A stretch of DNA of 64,000 bases from DATEPR01 sp963780635 (GTDB lineage: Bacteria; Actinomycetota; Actinomycetes; Mycobacteriales; Pseudonocardiaceae), in NCBI GenBank assembly GCA_963780635.1, contig CAWACW010000010.1:682001-746000 (forward strand). The letters run 5' to 3'. Under the pieces are notes generated by a model, which did not search any database, had not been told where the DNA came from, and worked only from the letters and a program-made list of their open reading frames with translations. Made by a program: the position numbers and the translations under genes. Shown here in pieces: positions 25,660 to 35,228 of the stretch; positions within the stretch are counted from its first letter, which is position 1, and each line of letters opens with the position of its first letter.

Positions 25660-26005
25660 AACCGGGGATCGGCGTGACCGTGTCCGCTCTCGCTTGTCTT
25701 GTGACTGCGCTGTTCCGGAACGACGGGTGGCCTTATCTGGCAGGGCTGGTGGTGGGCATCGCGATCTGTGCCGTCGCCGTTCCTACGGCGTTCCGGTGCG
25801 CTTCCGGTTGCCCACAGCGGACCCACCACGAACGCCGGTGCTGTTCGTCAACCCGGCGCCGGTCCTGGACACCCAGGGCGTGGCACTGGGACCGGGCCAC
25901 GGCGTGATCACCGGATCGCTGCTGCCCGCGTTGCCGGTGACCGAACCCGCCACGTTCGTCGGCGAGTTCGGTCACCTCGGCACGGTGACGGCGACGTTCG
26001 CCTAG
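25660..26005 (+). other. Short unassigned coding-like frames
   Basis: Frame 3 reads VSALACLVTALFRNDGWPYL then AGLVVGIAICAVAV, two membrane-like segments; frame 2 reads PVLFVNPAPVLDTQGVALGP to a stop at 26003-26005. They look like parts of different broken genes. Confidence 0.25.
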
Positions 26006-28788
26006 CTGGCCAGTGTGATCACCACCTGGGTGGCGCCCGGCGTCACGGTCACGGTGTGCGTCGTCGCGTTGAAGGTGCCACCGGTCACGGCGGTCACGCC
26101 GACGGTCAGGAAGATCGGCAACTGCACCAGCACGGCGCCACCGGGCAGCGTGCCGGACAGGTTCACCGTGACCACCCGGCCGGCCGCCGGTTTGGCGACC
26201 GCGAGCGAGACCCCGTACGTGCCGCGGACACCGGTGGCCGTGTTGAACGACGACGTCAGGTTACTGGCCGCGATCATCTGGCCGGCCGCGATCCACGCGT
26301 TCGGGATGCCACGCCCGACGTACAGCGGCCTGGTGTAGGTGAACGGTCCGGTGCCGCTGGCGGACAGCCCCTCGGCCACGATCGACTCGGCGAGGCCCTG
26401 TTCCTGGGCGGAGATCGGCCACACGTACGGGTCGGCGCCGAACTGCGGGCCGGCGTGGTTGCCGATCCATGGATTGCTCGTGCTTGGCCCGCTGCCGTTC
26501 GCCTCCCACCAGGAGTTCGGACCGCCGGTGGTGGTCTGGATCTGCCATGCGTAGCTGGTGATCGGCAGGTCGCGGCGGGCCGTGCCGTACAGGCCGTCCG
26601 ACGAGTAAGCGGTGTTGTACGCCGTGGAGAACCCGTTGAACGCGCCGAACGTCGGGAATGGCAGCCCGTTCGCCGCCAACCGCGCGAAGCCGAACTGGTA
26701 GCGTCCGTCGCCCTGGTTCGGGTCACCCGCGATGCCGCTGAGCGCGCCGCTCATCAACATCGTCGACCACTGGTTCTGCCCGACCCACAGCGGTGAGGCC
26801 CAGTTGGCGTCGTTGAAGGTGTTGCAGCGGTTGGCCGTGTCCGGCTGGTCGACCGTGCAGGGCAGATAGTTGAACCCGTTGGTCGTCTCGTTCTTGCTCA
26901 GCAACGTGTTCAGCGAGTTGAGCAGGTTGGTGTAGGCGGTGTTCGCCCACGTTGCCTCGCTGGTCTGACCGATCTTGGTCGCGATATACCGATACGAGGC
27001 CAGCGCCTCCAACGCCGAGTAGTCGTCGAACAGCCACCGGCCGGAGGAGTCGTTGTCGAAACTCGCCTTCAGCACGCCGTCCGGGCCGAGTTGGCCGGTG
27101 TAGATGGTGTGCATGATGGTGAACAGGCTCGGTCCCCACGGGCTGGTGGCGGTCGCGTCGTCGTGGAAGAACTGGCTGACGAACGACGTGTCGTTGGTCT
27201 TGGCCAGGTAGGTCGCCCACGCTCCCAACGTCTTCCAGTCGCCGTCGAAGTACCAGTTCGCGCCGACCTCGTCGAAGTTCGGGGTCTCCGAGATCCGAGA
27301 GGTCAGCAGCAGATTCCTGGCGTCCTGATAGTCGCCGGTCTCGAATCTGGCGGTCAGCTCACCGGGCACATCGTGGTTGAGCACCCAGGAATAGTTGTTG
27401 GCCGCCGAGAACTGAGCCTCGCCGACCTGCATCATCAGCAGATAGATCTCGCCGGCTTTGAACGCGTTGATCATCGCGGTGCCGGGGTTGGCCAGGTTGC
27501 CGGTGTTGGGCAGGGTGATGTTCGGCAGGGTGAAATTGGTCGTCTCGGCCAGCCGACTGTTCCAGTGGTTGACCATCTGCGTGTCGGCGACGTCGTACGT
27601 GGGCGCGCCCGCGGCCAGCGCCGCGCCGGTGGGCAGCGCGGCTCCGGTGCCGAAGTTATCCACCGCCACAACATAATCGTGGTTGTTGGTCACTCCCGGT
27701 TGGACGGTGTTCAGCGTCGTGCTGGTGAGCCGCAGCAGGTTCGGCCCGGTGCCACCCGGATCGATCGTCACGGCCGCCGTGCCGTTGTCGGTCACCGACA
27801 CCCTGGTGTAGACCAGCAGGAACGGGCTGCCGCCGATCGTCACCTTGTCCGCGAAGTCCTTGATCGAGACGGCCACGGTGCCGGATGTGAACGAGGTCTT
27901 CATCGCCGGCAGGTAGCCGCTGTCCTGCGTCCACTGCACCGACTGCGCCGGCCGCACGCCGCCCAGCTGGTAGATGCCGAACGAGTACATGGCACCGCAG
28001 ATCGTGGTGCCGGCGTCGTTGAACGTGGTCGGCACGCCACGGGCGAAGAACGAGCCGGACAGGTACTCGGTCACCGGCCAGAAGTTGCCTTCCCAGCCCA
28101 GCGCTGTGTCATTGAAGAAGCCCTGGCTGAACGGGTCGTTCGGGGTGGGGAAGTTGGTCCCGTACGACTTGGGCAGCGCTGCGTTGTGGCACGCGTTGGG
28201 CGCGACGGCGGGCAGCCCCTGGAAGCCACTGGTGCCGGTGGCCAGGCCGGGGATCTGCCACGTCCTGGTGGTCGCCGTCGTGCACGGGAGCTGTACGAGT
28301 GGCGTGTTGCTGACGGTGGCGTCGGCGCTGGGCACGACACACTTGCCTGAGTGCACGGCCACCACGTTGAACCCGGCGCCGGCCGGGTTGATGGTGAACT
28401 GCTGGTTGGTCTGGCCGTTGCAGGTCCACTGGATGACCTGGGCGTTGTCGGCCACCGACACGCCGGACACGTCGACGCAACCGCCGGCGGTGACGGTGCC
28501 GATCGTGTAGGTGTCGGTGGTGCCGGTGACCGGCGTGAAGGTGAAGGACTGGCTGGTCGAGGAGTTGCAGGACAGCTGGACCAGTTGCAGTCCCGCGGTG
28601 GCCGCGCCGCCGGGCACGGTCATGCACCCGCCACCACCGCCGTTGGTCACGGTGGACGCGAATGTCGTGGCGGCGGTGGCATTCGTCGATGTGACGGTGC
28701 TCAGAGCGGTGACGGCGAGCAGGATCACCGCCAGCACGGCGAGACCTGGTGATCGGACAGTTCTGGACAACCGGGAGGCCGGACGCAT
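26002..28788 (-). CDS. Secreted glycosidase with N-terminal ricin-type lectin domain (six-hairpin fold)
   Basis: 928 residues from ATG 28786-28788 with AAGGAG upstream. A Sec signal peptide ends near TNATAA (about residue 39). Residues about 42-175 are a ricin-type beta-trefoil (CBM13-like), with GGCMTVPGG, GGCVDVSGVSV and HSGKCVVPSA repeats each followed by a Q.F/W pattern. Residues about 195-830 resemble an (alpha/alpha)6 glycosidase: EGNFWPVTEYLSG, NYSWVLNHDVPGELTARFET, WYFDGDWKTLGAWATYLA, NSWWEANGSG. The C-terminal 95 residues form a beta domain. It is last in the carbohydrate operon and probably degrades a plant polymer outside the cell. Confidence 0.75.
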   Translation of the reverse strand: MRPASRLSRTVRSPGLAVLAVILLAVTALSTVTSTNATAATTFASTVTNGGGGGCMTVPGGAATAGLQLVQLSCNSSTSQSFTFTPVTGTTDTYTIGTVTAGGCVDVSGVSVADNAQVIQWTCNGQTNQQFTINPAGAGFNVVAVHSGKCVVPSADATVSNTPLVQLPCTTATTRTWQIPGLATGTSGFQGLPAVAPNACHNAALPKSYGTNFPTPNDPFSQGFFNDTALGWEGNFWPVTEYLSGSFFARGVPTTFNDAGTTICGAMYSFGIYQLGGVRPAQSVQWTQDSGYLPAMKTSFTSGTVAVSIKDFADKVTIGGSPFLLVYTRVSVTDNGTAAVTIDPGGTGPNLLRLTSTTLNTVQPGVTNNHDYVVAVDNFGTGAALPTGAALAAGAPTYDVADTQMVNHWNSRLAETTNFTLPNITLPNTGNLANPGTAMINAFKAGEIYLLMMQVGEAQFSAANNYSWVLNHDVPGELTARFETGDYQDARNLLLTSRISETPNFDEVGANWYFDGDWKTLGAWATYLAKTNDTSFVSQFFHDDATATSPWGPSLFTIMHTIYTGQLGPDGVLKASFDNDSSGRWLFDDYSALEALASYRYIATKIGQTSEATWANTAYTNLLNSLNTLLSKNETTNGFNYLPCTVDQPDTANRCNTFNDANWASPLWVGQNQWSTMLMSGALSGIAGDPNQGDGRYQFGFARLAANGLPFPTFGAFNGFSTAYNTAYSSDGLYGTARRDLPITSYAWQIQTTTGGPNSWWEANGSGPSTSNPWIGNHAGPQFGADPYVWPISAQEQGLAESIVAEGLSASGTGPFTYTRPLYVGRGIPNAWIAAGQMIAASNLTSSFNTATGVRGTYGVSLAVAKPAAGRVVTVNLSGTLPGGAVLVQLPIFLTVGVTAVTGGTFNATTHTVTVTPGATQVVITLAS

Positions 28789-28828
28789 GGCTCACTCCTT
28801 GTTTAGGTGAACGCCGTGCCCGATCAGC

Positions 28829-30727
28829 TCATCCTGTGGTCGTGACGGGGATCCAGACTCGCATCGGGCCCGCTTTGCGGTTGCCCCACAGGAAGTAGGG
28901 GACGGCGGTGAACGTGATCTGCCCGGCGCGGCTCTCGCCGGGTGGCTCGGCGGAATACAGTGCGGCGGAGGCTGGCGCTTCGACGGCCCCGGTGGCGGTG
29001 AGCGTCACCGGGAAGTCGGGCGATCCGGCGTCGACCGCGACCGGGACGGTCGGATCGATCCGGATGTCCTCCAGCGCGACGCCATCGGGCAGGTCGGCCC
29101 GTTCCAGGCAGTGGACGAGCGGCCCTCGGGTCAATGTCACGCAGCCGCGGACGGCGTCGATGCTCGGATGCGGCCGGACCACGCGGGCCGGCATGGGCAG
29201 GTCGAGCAGCACGGTGGCGCCGTCGGACCAGTCCCGGCGCACCCGCAGGTACCCGTCGTCGATGTCGACCGATGCGCCGTCCAGGCGAACGTCCTCGGTC
29301 GAGCACCAGGACGGGATCCGCAGGGCCACGGTGAGCGGCGCGGGCGAGGTCACGGTCAACTCGACGCGGCCGTCCCACGGATAGTCCGTGCGGACGGTGA
29401 TCCGCACCGGCGCTCCGCCGACCGTGGTCGCGGTCTCGCCGGCCGCGTAGAGGTGTACTTGTAGTCCACTGTGGTCAGTGGTGATGGCGTAGCCGGCCAG
29501 GGAAGCGACCAGCCGGGCGAGATTGGGCGGGCAGCACGCGCAGGAGTACCAGGACAGGCGGCCCGACGGCGCGTCCTCGTCCGAACCGTCGTGCCCGGTG
29601 CGCAGGTGCAACGGGTTGGAGTAGCAGAAGTGCGTCCCGTCCCGGCTGGTCGAGCCGGCGATCACGTTGTACAGCGTGCGTTCCATCTCGTCGGCGTACC
29701 GCACGCCACCGGTGGCCAGCAGCATTCGCCAGTTCCACTGGAAGCTCGCGATGGCCGCACACGTCTCGCCGTACGCCCGGTCCGCAGGCAGCTCGTACGG
29801 GTCGCCGAACGCCTCGTCGCGATGCCGGGACCCCTGCGCGCCGGTGATGTAGGTCTTCGCACCGAACGCGTCCTCCCACAGTCGGGTCGCGGCGGCCAGC
29901 AGTTCGTCGTCGTGCGTCTCCACGGCCACGTCCACCATGCCCATCAGCAGGTAGAGCTGGCGCACGACGTGCCCGGTGACCGTCTCGGCGTGCCGCGGCG
30001 GCACGTGGTCCTGCAGGTAGGTCGAGCCGAACCGCGCGCCGGCCAGCAACCCGTGGCCACGCAGGTCGATGAATCGCTTGGCCACCTCCAGGTACGGGCG
30101 GTGCCCGGTCACCCGGTACAGCTCCACCAGTGCCGTCTCGATCTCCGGGTGCCCGTCGACGCCGTCCACCTCGCCGAACCGCTCGACGATCAGGTCGGCG
30201 AAGCGCCGGGCGACCGTCACGATCTCCGCGCTCGCACCGGTCCGCGCGGCGGCGACAGCGGCCTGGATGAGATGGCCCGCGCAGTACAGCTCGTGGCTCC
30301 AGGCCAGTTCCTGCCAGCGCTTGTCCGGCTTGACGACGGTGAAGTACGAGTTGAGGTAACCGTCGTCGCCTTGGGCCTTGGCCAGCAGCGCCGCCGTCGT
30401 GTCGAGGAACGTGCGCAGGCCGTCGTCGTCCGGGGTCCTGCCCAACTGCCAGGCCGCAGCCTCCAGGGTCTTGTGCACGTCGGAGTCGGCGAACCACATG
30501 TTCTGGAAGTCGCCATCCGCCTCGCCGGTGACGCGGCGCAGGTTGTTGATCGCACCGAAGGCGTCGAGTTGGTCGACGCAGTGCGGCAGCGTGGCGGCGG
30601 CGTTGCGGCGCTGCCACCGGCCGAACAGGCTGTCCGGGGTGAACGTGGTGTCGTCGAGGCACAGTGGCCGCAGCGCGACATCGGCGGCCGGCGTCGGCTG
30701 GACAGGGCCGGGGATCGGTCGGGTCAT
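28829..30727 (-). CDS. GH127-family beta-L-arabinofuranosidase-like glycoside hydrolase
   Basis: 632 residues from ATG 30725-30727 (GAGG upstream). RPLCLDDTTFTPDSLFGRWQ, LEAAAWQLGRTPDDDGLRTF and SHELYCAGHLIQAAVAAART are the DUF1680/GH127 barrel. The zinc/catalytic signature is present: AYGETCAAIASFQWNWRMLL at about 316-335 (Glu and Cys ligands) and SWYSCACCPPNLARL at about 391-405 with the CC pair, one being the nucleophile in characterised GH127 enzymes. No signal peptide, so it probably acts on imported oligosaccharides in the cytoplasm. It follows the permease gene by 18 bp. Confidence 0.9.
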   Translation of the reverse strand: MTRPIPGPVQPTPAADVALRPLCLDDTTFTPDSLFGRWQRRNAAATLPHCVDQLDAFGAINNLRRVTGEADGDFQNMWFADSDVHKTLEAAAWQLGRTPDDDGLRTFLDTTAALLAKAQGDDGYLNSYFTVVKPDKRWQELAWSHELYCAGHLIQAAVAAARTGASAEIVTVARRFADLIVERFGEVDGVDGHPEIETALVELYRVTGHRPYLEVAKRFIDLRGHGLLAGARFGSTYLQDHVPPRHAETVTGHVVRQLYLLMGMVDVAVETHDDELLAAATRLWEDAFGAKTYITGAQGSRHRDEAFGDPYELPADRAYGETCAAIASFQWNWRMLLATGGVRYADEMERTLYNVIAGSTSRDGTHFCYSNPLHLRTGHDGSDEDAPSGRLSWYSCACCPPNLARLVASLAGYAITTDHSGLQVHLYAAGETATTVGGAPVRITVRTDYPWDGRVELTVTSPAPLTVALRIPSWCSTEDVRLDGASVDIDDGYLRVRRDWSDGATVLLDLPMPARVVRPHPSIDAVRGCVTLTRGPLVHCLERADLPDGVALEDIRIDPTVPVAVDAGSPDFPVTLTATGAVEAPASAALYSAEPPGESRAGQITFTAVPYFLWGNRKAGPMRVWIPVTTTG

Positions 30728-30745
30728 CGGGGTGCCTCTTCTCGC

Positions 30746-31579
30746 TCAGCCCTTGAGGGCGCCGGAGGTGAAGCCGCGGACGTAGTACCGCTGCAGCACC
30801 AGGAACACAGCCACGCACGGCAGTGCGGACGTGACGACGCCCGCCTGCAGTGCGCCGTAGTCGACCGAGCCGAGGCTGCCGGACTGGAGGTCGAACAGCG
30901 CCAGGGGCAGCGTGAACTTGGAGCCGTCGGTGAGGAAGATCAGTGGGGCGACGAACTCGTTCCACGCTGCCAGGAACGAGAACAGCGCGACTGTGACGAT
31001 GCCGGGCAGGACACCGCGCAGCAGCACCCTGCGCAGCGCGCCGCCGACCGTGCAGCCGTCGATGAGTGCCGCCTCCTCCAGTTCGACCGGGAGCGCGGTG
31101 AAGGAGTTGCGCATCATGAACAACCCGAACGGCATCTGCAACACGGCGAGGACCAAGCCGAGGCCCACCAACGAGTTCTGCAACCCGATCCAGCCCAGGA
31201 GGATGTAGAGCGGCACCAGGATCGTGGTGTACGGGACCATCAGGATGGCCAGCGTCACGATGAAGAGCAGGTTGCGCCCGCGAAAGGGCAGCCGGGCCAT
31301 GGCGTAGCCGGACAGCGTGGTCGTCACGACGGTGACGGTGACCGCGATGACCGCGACGAGAGCGGTGTTCAGCAGATAGGCGGGCAGTCCGCTGCCGTAG
31401 TCGATCAGCCTGCGGTAGTTCGCCACGCCGAAGCCCTGTTTGCCGTTGCCGGCCTCCGGCCCATTGAGCGACGAGTAGAGCGTCCACAGCAGCGGCAGCA
31501 GGAACACCACGGCGAGCGCGAGGCCGGTGACATGGAATCCGGCGGTACGCGTCCGGGTCATGACGCCAGGGCGTTGCAC
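30746..31579 (-). CDS. Carbohydrate ABC transporter permease (MalG type)
   Basis: 277 residues from GTG 31577-31579; an ATG at 31559-31561 is a possible alternative. Six membrane helices, and the EAA loop EEAALIDGCTVGGALRRVLL followed by RGVLPG contacts the ATPase. It ends with VLQRYYVRGFTSGALKG, the typical MalG-type C terminus. It forms the inner-membrane channel with the permease encoded 4 bp upstream. No ATPase gene is in the operon, so a shared MsiK-like ATPase elsewhere is likely. Confidence 0.93.
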   Translation of the reverse strand: MQRPGVMTRTRTAGFHVTGLALAVVFLLPLLWTLYSSLNGPEAGNGKQGFGVANYRRLIDYGSGLPAYLLNTALVAVIAVTVTVVTTTLSGYAMARLPFRGRNLLFIVTLAILMVPYTTILVPLYILLGWIGLQNSLVGLGLVLAVLQMPFGLFMMRNSFTALPVELEEAALIDGCTVGGALRRVLLRGVLPGIVTVALFSFLAAWNEFVAPLIFLTDGSKFTLPLALFDLQSGSLGSVDYGALQAGVVTSALPCVAVFLVLQRYYVRGFTSGALKG

Positions 31580-31583
31580 GACA

Positions 31584-32510
31584 TCACCGCCCTTCCCTGC
31601 GGATCAGTCGCATCTGCACGACGTTCACGATGACCAGCACTACCAGCGTCGCCACCGACACCGCGGCGGCTCGGCCGAGGTCCTGGGACAGGAAGGCCTC
31701 GCGATAGATGTCGATGACCACTGTTGCCGTGTCGTGCCGGCCGCCGGTCAGGATGAAGAACTGGTCGAACGCCAGCAGCGAGCCGGTCAACGACAACACC
31801 ATGGTCAGCGCGATGGTCGGCCGCAGCAGCGGCAACGTCACCCGCCACATGGTCTGCCAGCGGTTGGCGCCGTCGATCCGGGCCGCCTCGTACAGCGTCG
31901 GGTCGATGCTCTGCAAGCCGGTCATCAGGATGAGCATGTAGAAGCCGGCGAACCGCCAGGTGATCATGACGACGGTCGAGCCGAGCGCGCTGCCGGTCGA
32001 GCCGAGCCAGTCCACGTGGCCCAGCCCGATGGCCTGCACCATGTTGTTCAGTGGTGACCCGTCGGCGTTGAACAACCCGTAGAACAGCAGGCTGGTGGAT
32101 GCCAGGCCGACAGCGCTGGGCAGGAACAGGACCGTGCGGTAGGCACCGATCCGCTTGCGGTCCTGGTGCATCAACATGGCGAGCCCGAAGGCGATCAGGC
32201 CGAGTACGACCGTGGTCACCGCGGTGTACTTCAGCGTGAACCACACCGCCCGGACGAACAGCGGGTCACGCAGTGCCTGGTAGTCGGTGACCCCGTTGGG
32301 TGCGGATGCGCCCAGCAGCGGCCAGTGGTTGAACGACATCCACACCATCAGCACGAGCGGGATGACGAACAGCACCGCCACCAGCAGCGTCATGGGCGCC
32401 ACGTACAGCATCCCCAGCCTGCGGCGCCCCCTGCTGATGGGGGCGCGGCGGGCTGTCGGTGCCGGGGATCTCGATGCGGGGGATCGGGTCGGCGACGACA
32501 GGGAGACCAT
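31584..32510 (-). CDS. Sugar ABC transporter permease (MalF/UgpA type)
   Basis: 308 residues from ATG 32508-32510, 2 bp after the binding-protein stop. A Ser/Pro/Arg-rich cytoplasmic N terminus precedes six helices (LYVAPMTLLVAVLFVIPLVL first). The EAA loop is YEAARIDGANRWQTMWRVTL then PLLRPT. It ends with VQMRLIRREGR. It partners with the MalG-type permease. Confidence 0.93.
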   Translation of the reverse strand: MVSLSSPTRSPASRSPAPTARRAPISRGRRRLGMLYVAPMTLLVAVLFVIPLVLMVWMSFNHWPLLGASAPNGVTDYQALRDPLFVRAVWFTLKYTAVTTVVLGLIAFGLAMLMHQDRKRIGAYRTVLFLPSAVGLASTSLLFYGLFNADGSPLNNMVQAIGLGHVDWLGSTGSALGSTVVMITWRFAGFYMLILMTGLQSIDPTLYEAARIDGANRWQTMWRVTLPLLRPTIALTMVLSLTGSLLAFDQFFILTGGRHDTATVVIDIYREAFLSQDLGRAAAVSVATLVVLVIVNVVQMRLIRREGR

Positions 32511-32512
32511 GG

Positions 32513-33823
32513 TCAGCCGCTGCTCGACAGCGACTGGGTGATGGCACCGTTGTGCTGTTGCAGGATCGTTCCCGCGTCACCGTTGCCGAACACCGCGTCG
32601 ATCACCGCCTCCGTCCACGGGCCGTCGGGATCGTTGAACGTCTTGCCGAAGTTGACCGAGATCGGCGTCTGGCCGATGCCGGGCAGCCGGTTGAACACGC
32701 CCAGCCGCGGATCCTGCTTGGCGTAGGTGTTGTCGATCAGGTCGGACCGGACCGTGACGTTCTTGCTCTTCGCCACGACCTGTACCTGGGCCTGTTCGGA
32801 CAGCGTCCACGAGATGAAGTTCCACGCCGCTGCCGCGTGCTTGCTGTCGGCACTGATGCCGAGTACGTCACCACCGACGAACGACGAGGTGCCGCCGTTC
32901 AGCCCGGGGATCGGCGCGACGCCGACCTGCAGGCCCGGGCCCTCCTTGAGGCCCTGCAGCGCCGTGGCGCCCATCGCCTGAATGCCGATCTTGCCGTCGG
33001 CGAACGCCTGGCCCCACGTCGGTCCGGACTCGTTCTTGGCCGACACGGGCACGGATCCGTCGGTGTACATCTGGCGCAGCAGCTCGTAGACCTTGGCCGC
33101 GGTCGGGTTGTCGATCGTGGACGCGGTGCCCTGCGTGTTGAGCACCGTGCCGCCGGAGGCCCAGATCATCGGCCAGCTGGTGAACAGCTGGCAGCCGGGG
33201 CAGGCGCCACCGAAGAAGTAACCACTGACACCCCCGCCGAGCGCGGAGATCTTCTTGGCGTCGGCGGCCACTTCGGTCATGGTCGTCGGTGGCTTGTTCG
33301 GGTCCAGCCCGGCGCGGGCGAACAGCACCTTGTTGTAGAACAGGGCGGACAGGTCGAGGTCGTGCGGCACGGCGAAGTTGCGGCCATGGTAGGTGGCCGC
33401 CTTCATGTGGGACGGGGCGAGTGCCGCCTTGAACGGCAGTTGGTTCACGCGGTCGGTGATGTCCATGAAGACGCCGTTGGCGGCGTAGTTCGGTGCGTAC
33501 ACCACGTCCGACGCGAGGACGTCGGGCAGCTGGCGCGCGCCCGCCGCGGTGCCGACCTTCTGCTGGTAGGAGTCGGCCGGAAAGACGGTCAGTTTGACCT
33601 TGTTCTTGTGGCTGGCGTTGTAGGCGTCCACGAGTGTCTGGCTGAAGGTGGACGTGGACGATCGGGTCCACATGGTGATCGTGGTGCCGTCGTCCACCGA
33701 CCCGGTAGCCCCACTCGATGCCGAGGGAGACACGCTCTGACATGCCGAAAGGGCTAACGCGCCGGCCAGCACGGCGACGGCCGCACGTCCCAGCCGGGTG
33801 ATGGACCTGGTGTGCGAACTCAT
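32513..33823 (-). CDS. Extracellular sugar-binding lipoprotein of the ABC transporter
   Basis: 436 residues from ATG 33821-33823 (GGAGA upstream); the longer frame to 33997 runs through operator DNA and is rejected. A lipoprotein signal peptide with lipobox LALSAC ends at about Cys 27. The mature part is a family-1 solute-binding protein: DDGTTITMWTRSSTSTFSQT, GARQLPDVLASDVVYAPNYA, and GVAPIPGLNGGTSSFVGGDV. It captures an oligosaccharide, probably arabinose-containing judging by the GH127 gene. It is first in the five-gene operon. Confidence 0.92.
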   Translation of the reverse strand: MSSHTRSITRLGRAAVAVLAGALALSACQSVSPSASSGATGSVDDGTTITMWTRSSTSTFSQTLVDAYNASHKNKVKLTVFPADSYQQKVGTAAGARQLPDVLASDVVYAPNYAANGVFMDITDRVNQLPFKAALAPSHMKAATYHGRNFAVPHDLDLSALFYNKVLFARAGLDPNKPPTTMTEVAADAKKISALGGGVSGYFFGGACPGCQLFTSWPMIWASGGTVLNTQGTASTIDNPTAAKVYELLRQMYTDGSVPVSAKNESGPTWGQAFADGKIGIQAMGATALQGLKEGPGLQVGVAPIPGLNGGTSSFVGGDVLGISADSKHAAAAWNFISWTLSEQAQVQVVAKSKNVTVRSDLIDNTYAKQDPRLGVFNRLPGIGQTPISVNFGKTFNDPDGPWTEAVIDAVFGNGDAGTILQQHNGAITQSLSSSG

Positions 33824-33875
33824 CGTGTCTCCTATCGGGAGGCCAACGACGGTCGTGGGCTTCGGCAGTAAGCTG

Positions 33876-33946
33876 CGGAAACCTCGGAAACCGATTTCCG
33901 ACCACCTTGGCCCGCTCCACGGCTGGGTGTCAAGGGTAGGTTTCCG
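33876..33946. promoter_or_regulatory. LacI-type operator cluster between the binding protein and the LacI gene
   Basis: CGGAAA-CCGA-TTTCCG at 33885-33900 is a perfect inverted repeat. Further half-sites are CGGAAA at 33876-33881 and TTTCCG at 33941-33946. They lie in the divergent intergenic region and are the likely binding site of the adjacent LacI regulator on both promoters. Confidence 0.65.
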
Positions 33947-33999
33947 ACGGGTAAACGGGATGTACGCGGGTCGGGGGCTGTCCGATGTAATGTGCAACC

Positions 34000-35034
34000 A
34001 TGCCCACCAGGAAACTTCCGGAGAAAGTCGGAAACTCCGGCCGGCCGACCACGATCAGCGATGTCGCCCAACTGGCCGGTGTCTCGATCGGTACCGTGTC
34101 CAAGGCGCTCAACGGTCGGGGGTCGCTGCGCGCGGAGACCCGGCATCGGGTGCTGTCCGCGGCCGAGCAGCTCGGCTTCCTGCCGAACAAGGCCGCGATG
34201 ACGCTGAGCTCCGGCCGGACCTACACGGTCGGCATGATCACCACCGACACCATCGGCCGGTTCAGCATCCCGCTGCTGATGGGTGCGGAGGACGCACTCG
34301 GCGCCGGCGAGATGTCGGTTTTCCTGTGCGATGCCCGCGACGATCCGATCCGTGAGCAGTACTACCTGCGGACCCTGCTCGGCAGGCGGGTGGACGGCAT
34401 CATCGTCACCGGCCGGCGGACCCAGGCCCGCCCGCCCATCGCCGCCGACCTGCCAGTGCCCGTCGTCTACGCGTTCATCAGCTCCGCCGATCCTCGGGAC
34501 TGCTCCGTGGTGGTGGACGAGGCAGGCGGCGCCCGGCTGGCCGTCGACCACCTGCTGGCCGTCGGCCGGTCCCGGATCGCACACATCACCGGCCCGGAGC
34601 GGCATCACTCGGCAACGGTCCGGGCGGCCGCAGCCGAGTCCAGCCTGACCGAGGCCGGGCTGGAGATGGTCGGCGCGCCGCTGTTCGGCGAATGGAGCGA
34701 GGCGTGGGGCCGGCAGGCGACCAAGATCCTGCTGGGCACGCACGACGTCGACGCGATCTTCTGCGGCAGCGACCAGATCGCCAGGGGAGTGGCCGACGCC
34801 CTACGAGCGACCGGCCGCCAAGTCCCCGATGACGTGGCCCTGGTCGGCTTCGACAACTGGGACGTCATGTCCCTCGCCTGTCAGCCGCCCCTGACCAGCA
34901 TCGACATGGAGTTGGAAGCCCTGGGTCGCACAGCGGCCGACCTGCTCCTGGCCAGCATCAACGGCGAACCGGCGCAGGGCAGACACAGCCGTCCGTGCCG
35001 TCTCGTGGTCCGCGACTCCACTGTGTCCAGATAG
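34000..35034 (+). CDS. LacI-family transcriptional regulator of the carbohydrate operon
   Basis: 344 residues from ATG 34000. The HTH is ISDVAQLAGVSIGTVSKALN at about 18-37, followed by the hinge VLSAAEQLGFLPNKAA. The ligand domain shows YTVGMITTDTIGRFSIPLLM, RRVDGIIVTGRR, AIFCGSDQIARGVADALRAT and PDDVALVGFDNWDVM. It is transcribed away from the transport/hydrolase operon and presumably represses it until its inducer sugar binds. Confidence 0.93.
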   Translation: MPTRKLPEKVGNSGRPTTISDVAQLAGVSIGTVSKALNGRGSLRAETRHRVLSAAEQLGFLPNKAAMTLSSGRTYTVGMITTDTIGRFSIPLLMGAEDALGAGEMSVFLCDARDDPIREQYYLRTLLGRRVDGIIVTGRRTQARPPIAADLPVPVVYAFISSADPRDCSVVVDEAGGARLAVDHLLAVGRSRIAHITGPERHHSATVRAAAAESSLTEAGLEMVGAPLFGEWSEAWGRQATKILLGTHDVDAIFCGSDQIARGVADALRATGRQVPDDVALVGFDNWDVMSLACQPPLTSIDMELEALGRTAADLLLASINGEPAQGRHSRPCRLVVRDSTVSR

Positions 35035-35228
35035 CCGTGACCGCCTGGACGTTGCAGCAGGAGTTGGGATCCTCGACCAAGTAGACGACACCGGTGTTGG
35101 TGGCCTCGATCGGAGCCGCGGCGCGGCTCAATCAATCCGAAGACCGCGAACGAAAGCAGGACGGTTCCCTGCGCACTCGACGTTCGAGTGTGGAGCGGGC
35201 GGGTCGGCTGGGCATGCAGGATTGCTTG
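35035..35228. other. Short intergenic stretch with a coding-like minus fragment
   Basis: On the minus strand near 35037-35113 the codons read IEATNTGVVYLVEDPNSCCN then VQAVTAIWTQW, which looks protein-derived but matches nothing I recognise. It is possibly the remnant of a lost gene. Confidence 0.25.

Noticed and set aside
29471..31633. A 720-codon plus-strand frame
   Set aside because: Antisense to the GH127 and permease genes, with no domain and Gln/Arg/Val-rich shadow composition typical of high-GC DNA.
32513..33997. Longer start for the sugar-binding protein at 33997
   Set aside because: The extension crosses the operator region and has no signal peptide; ATG 33821-33823 has a ribosome site and lipobox.
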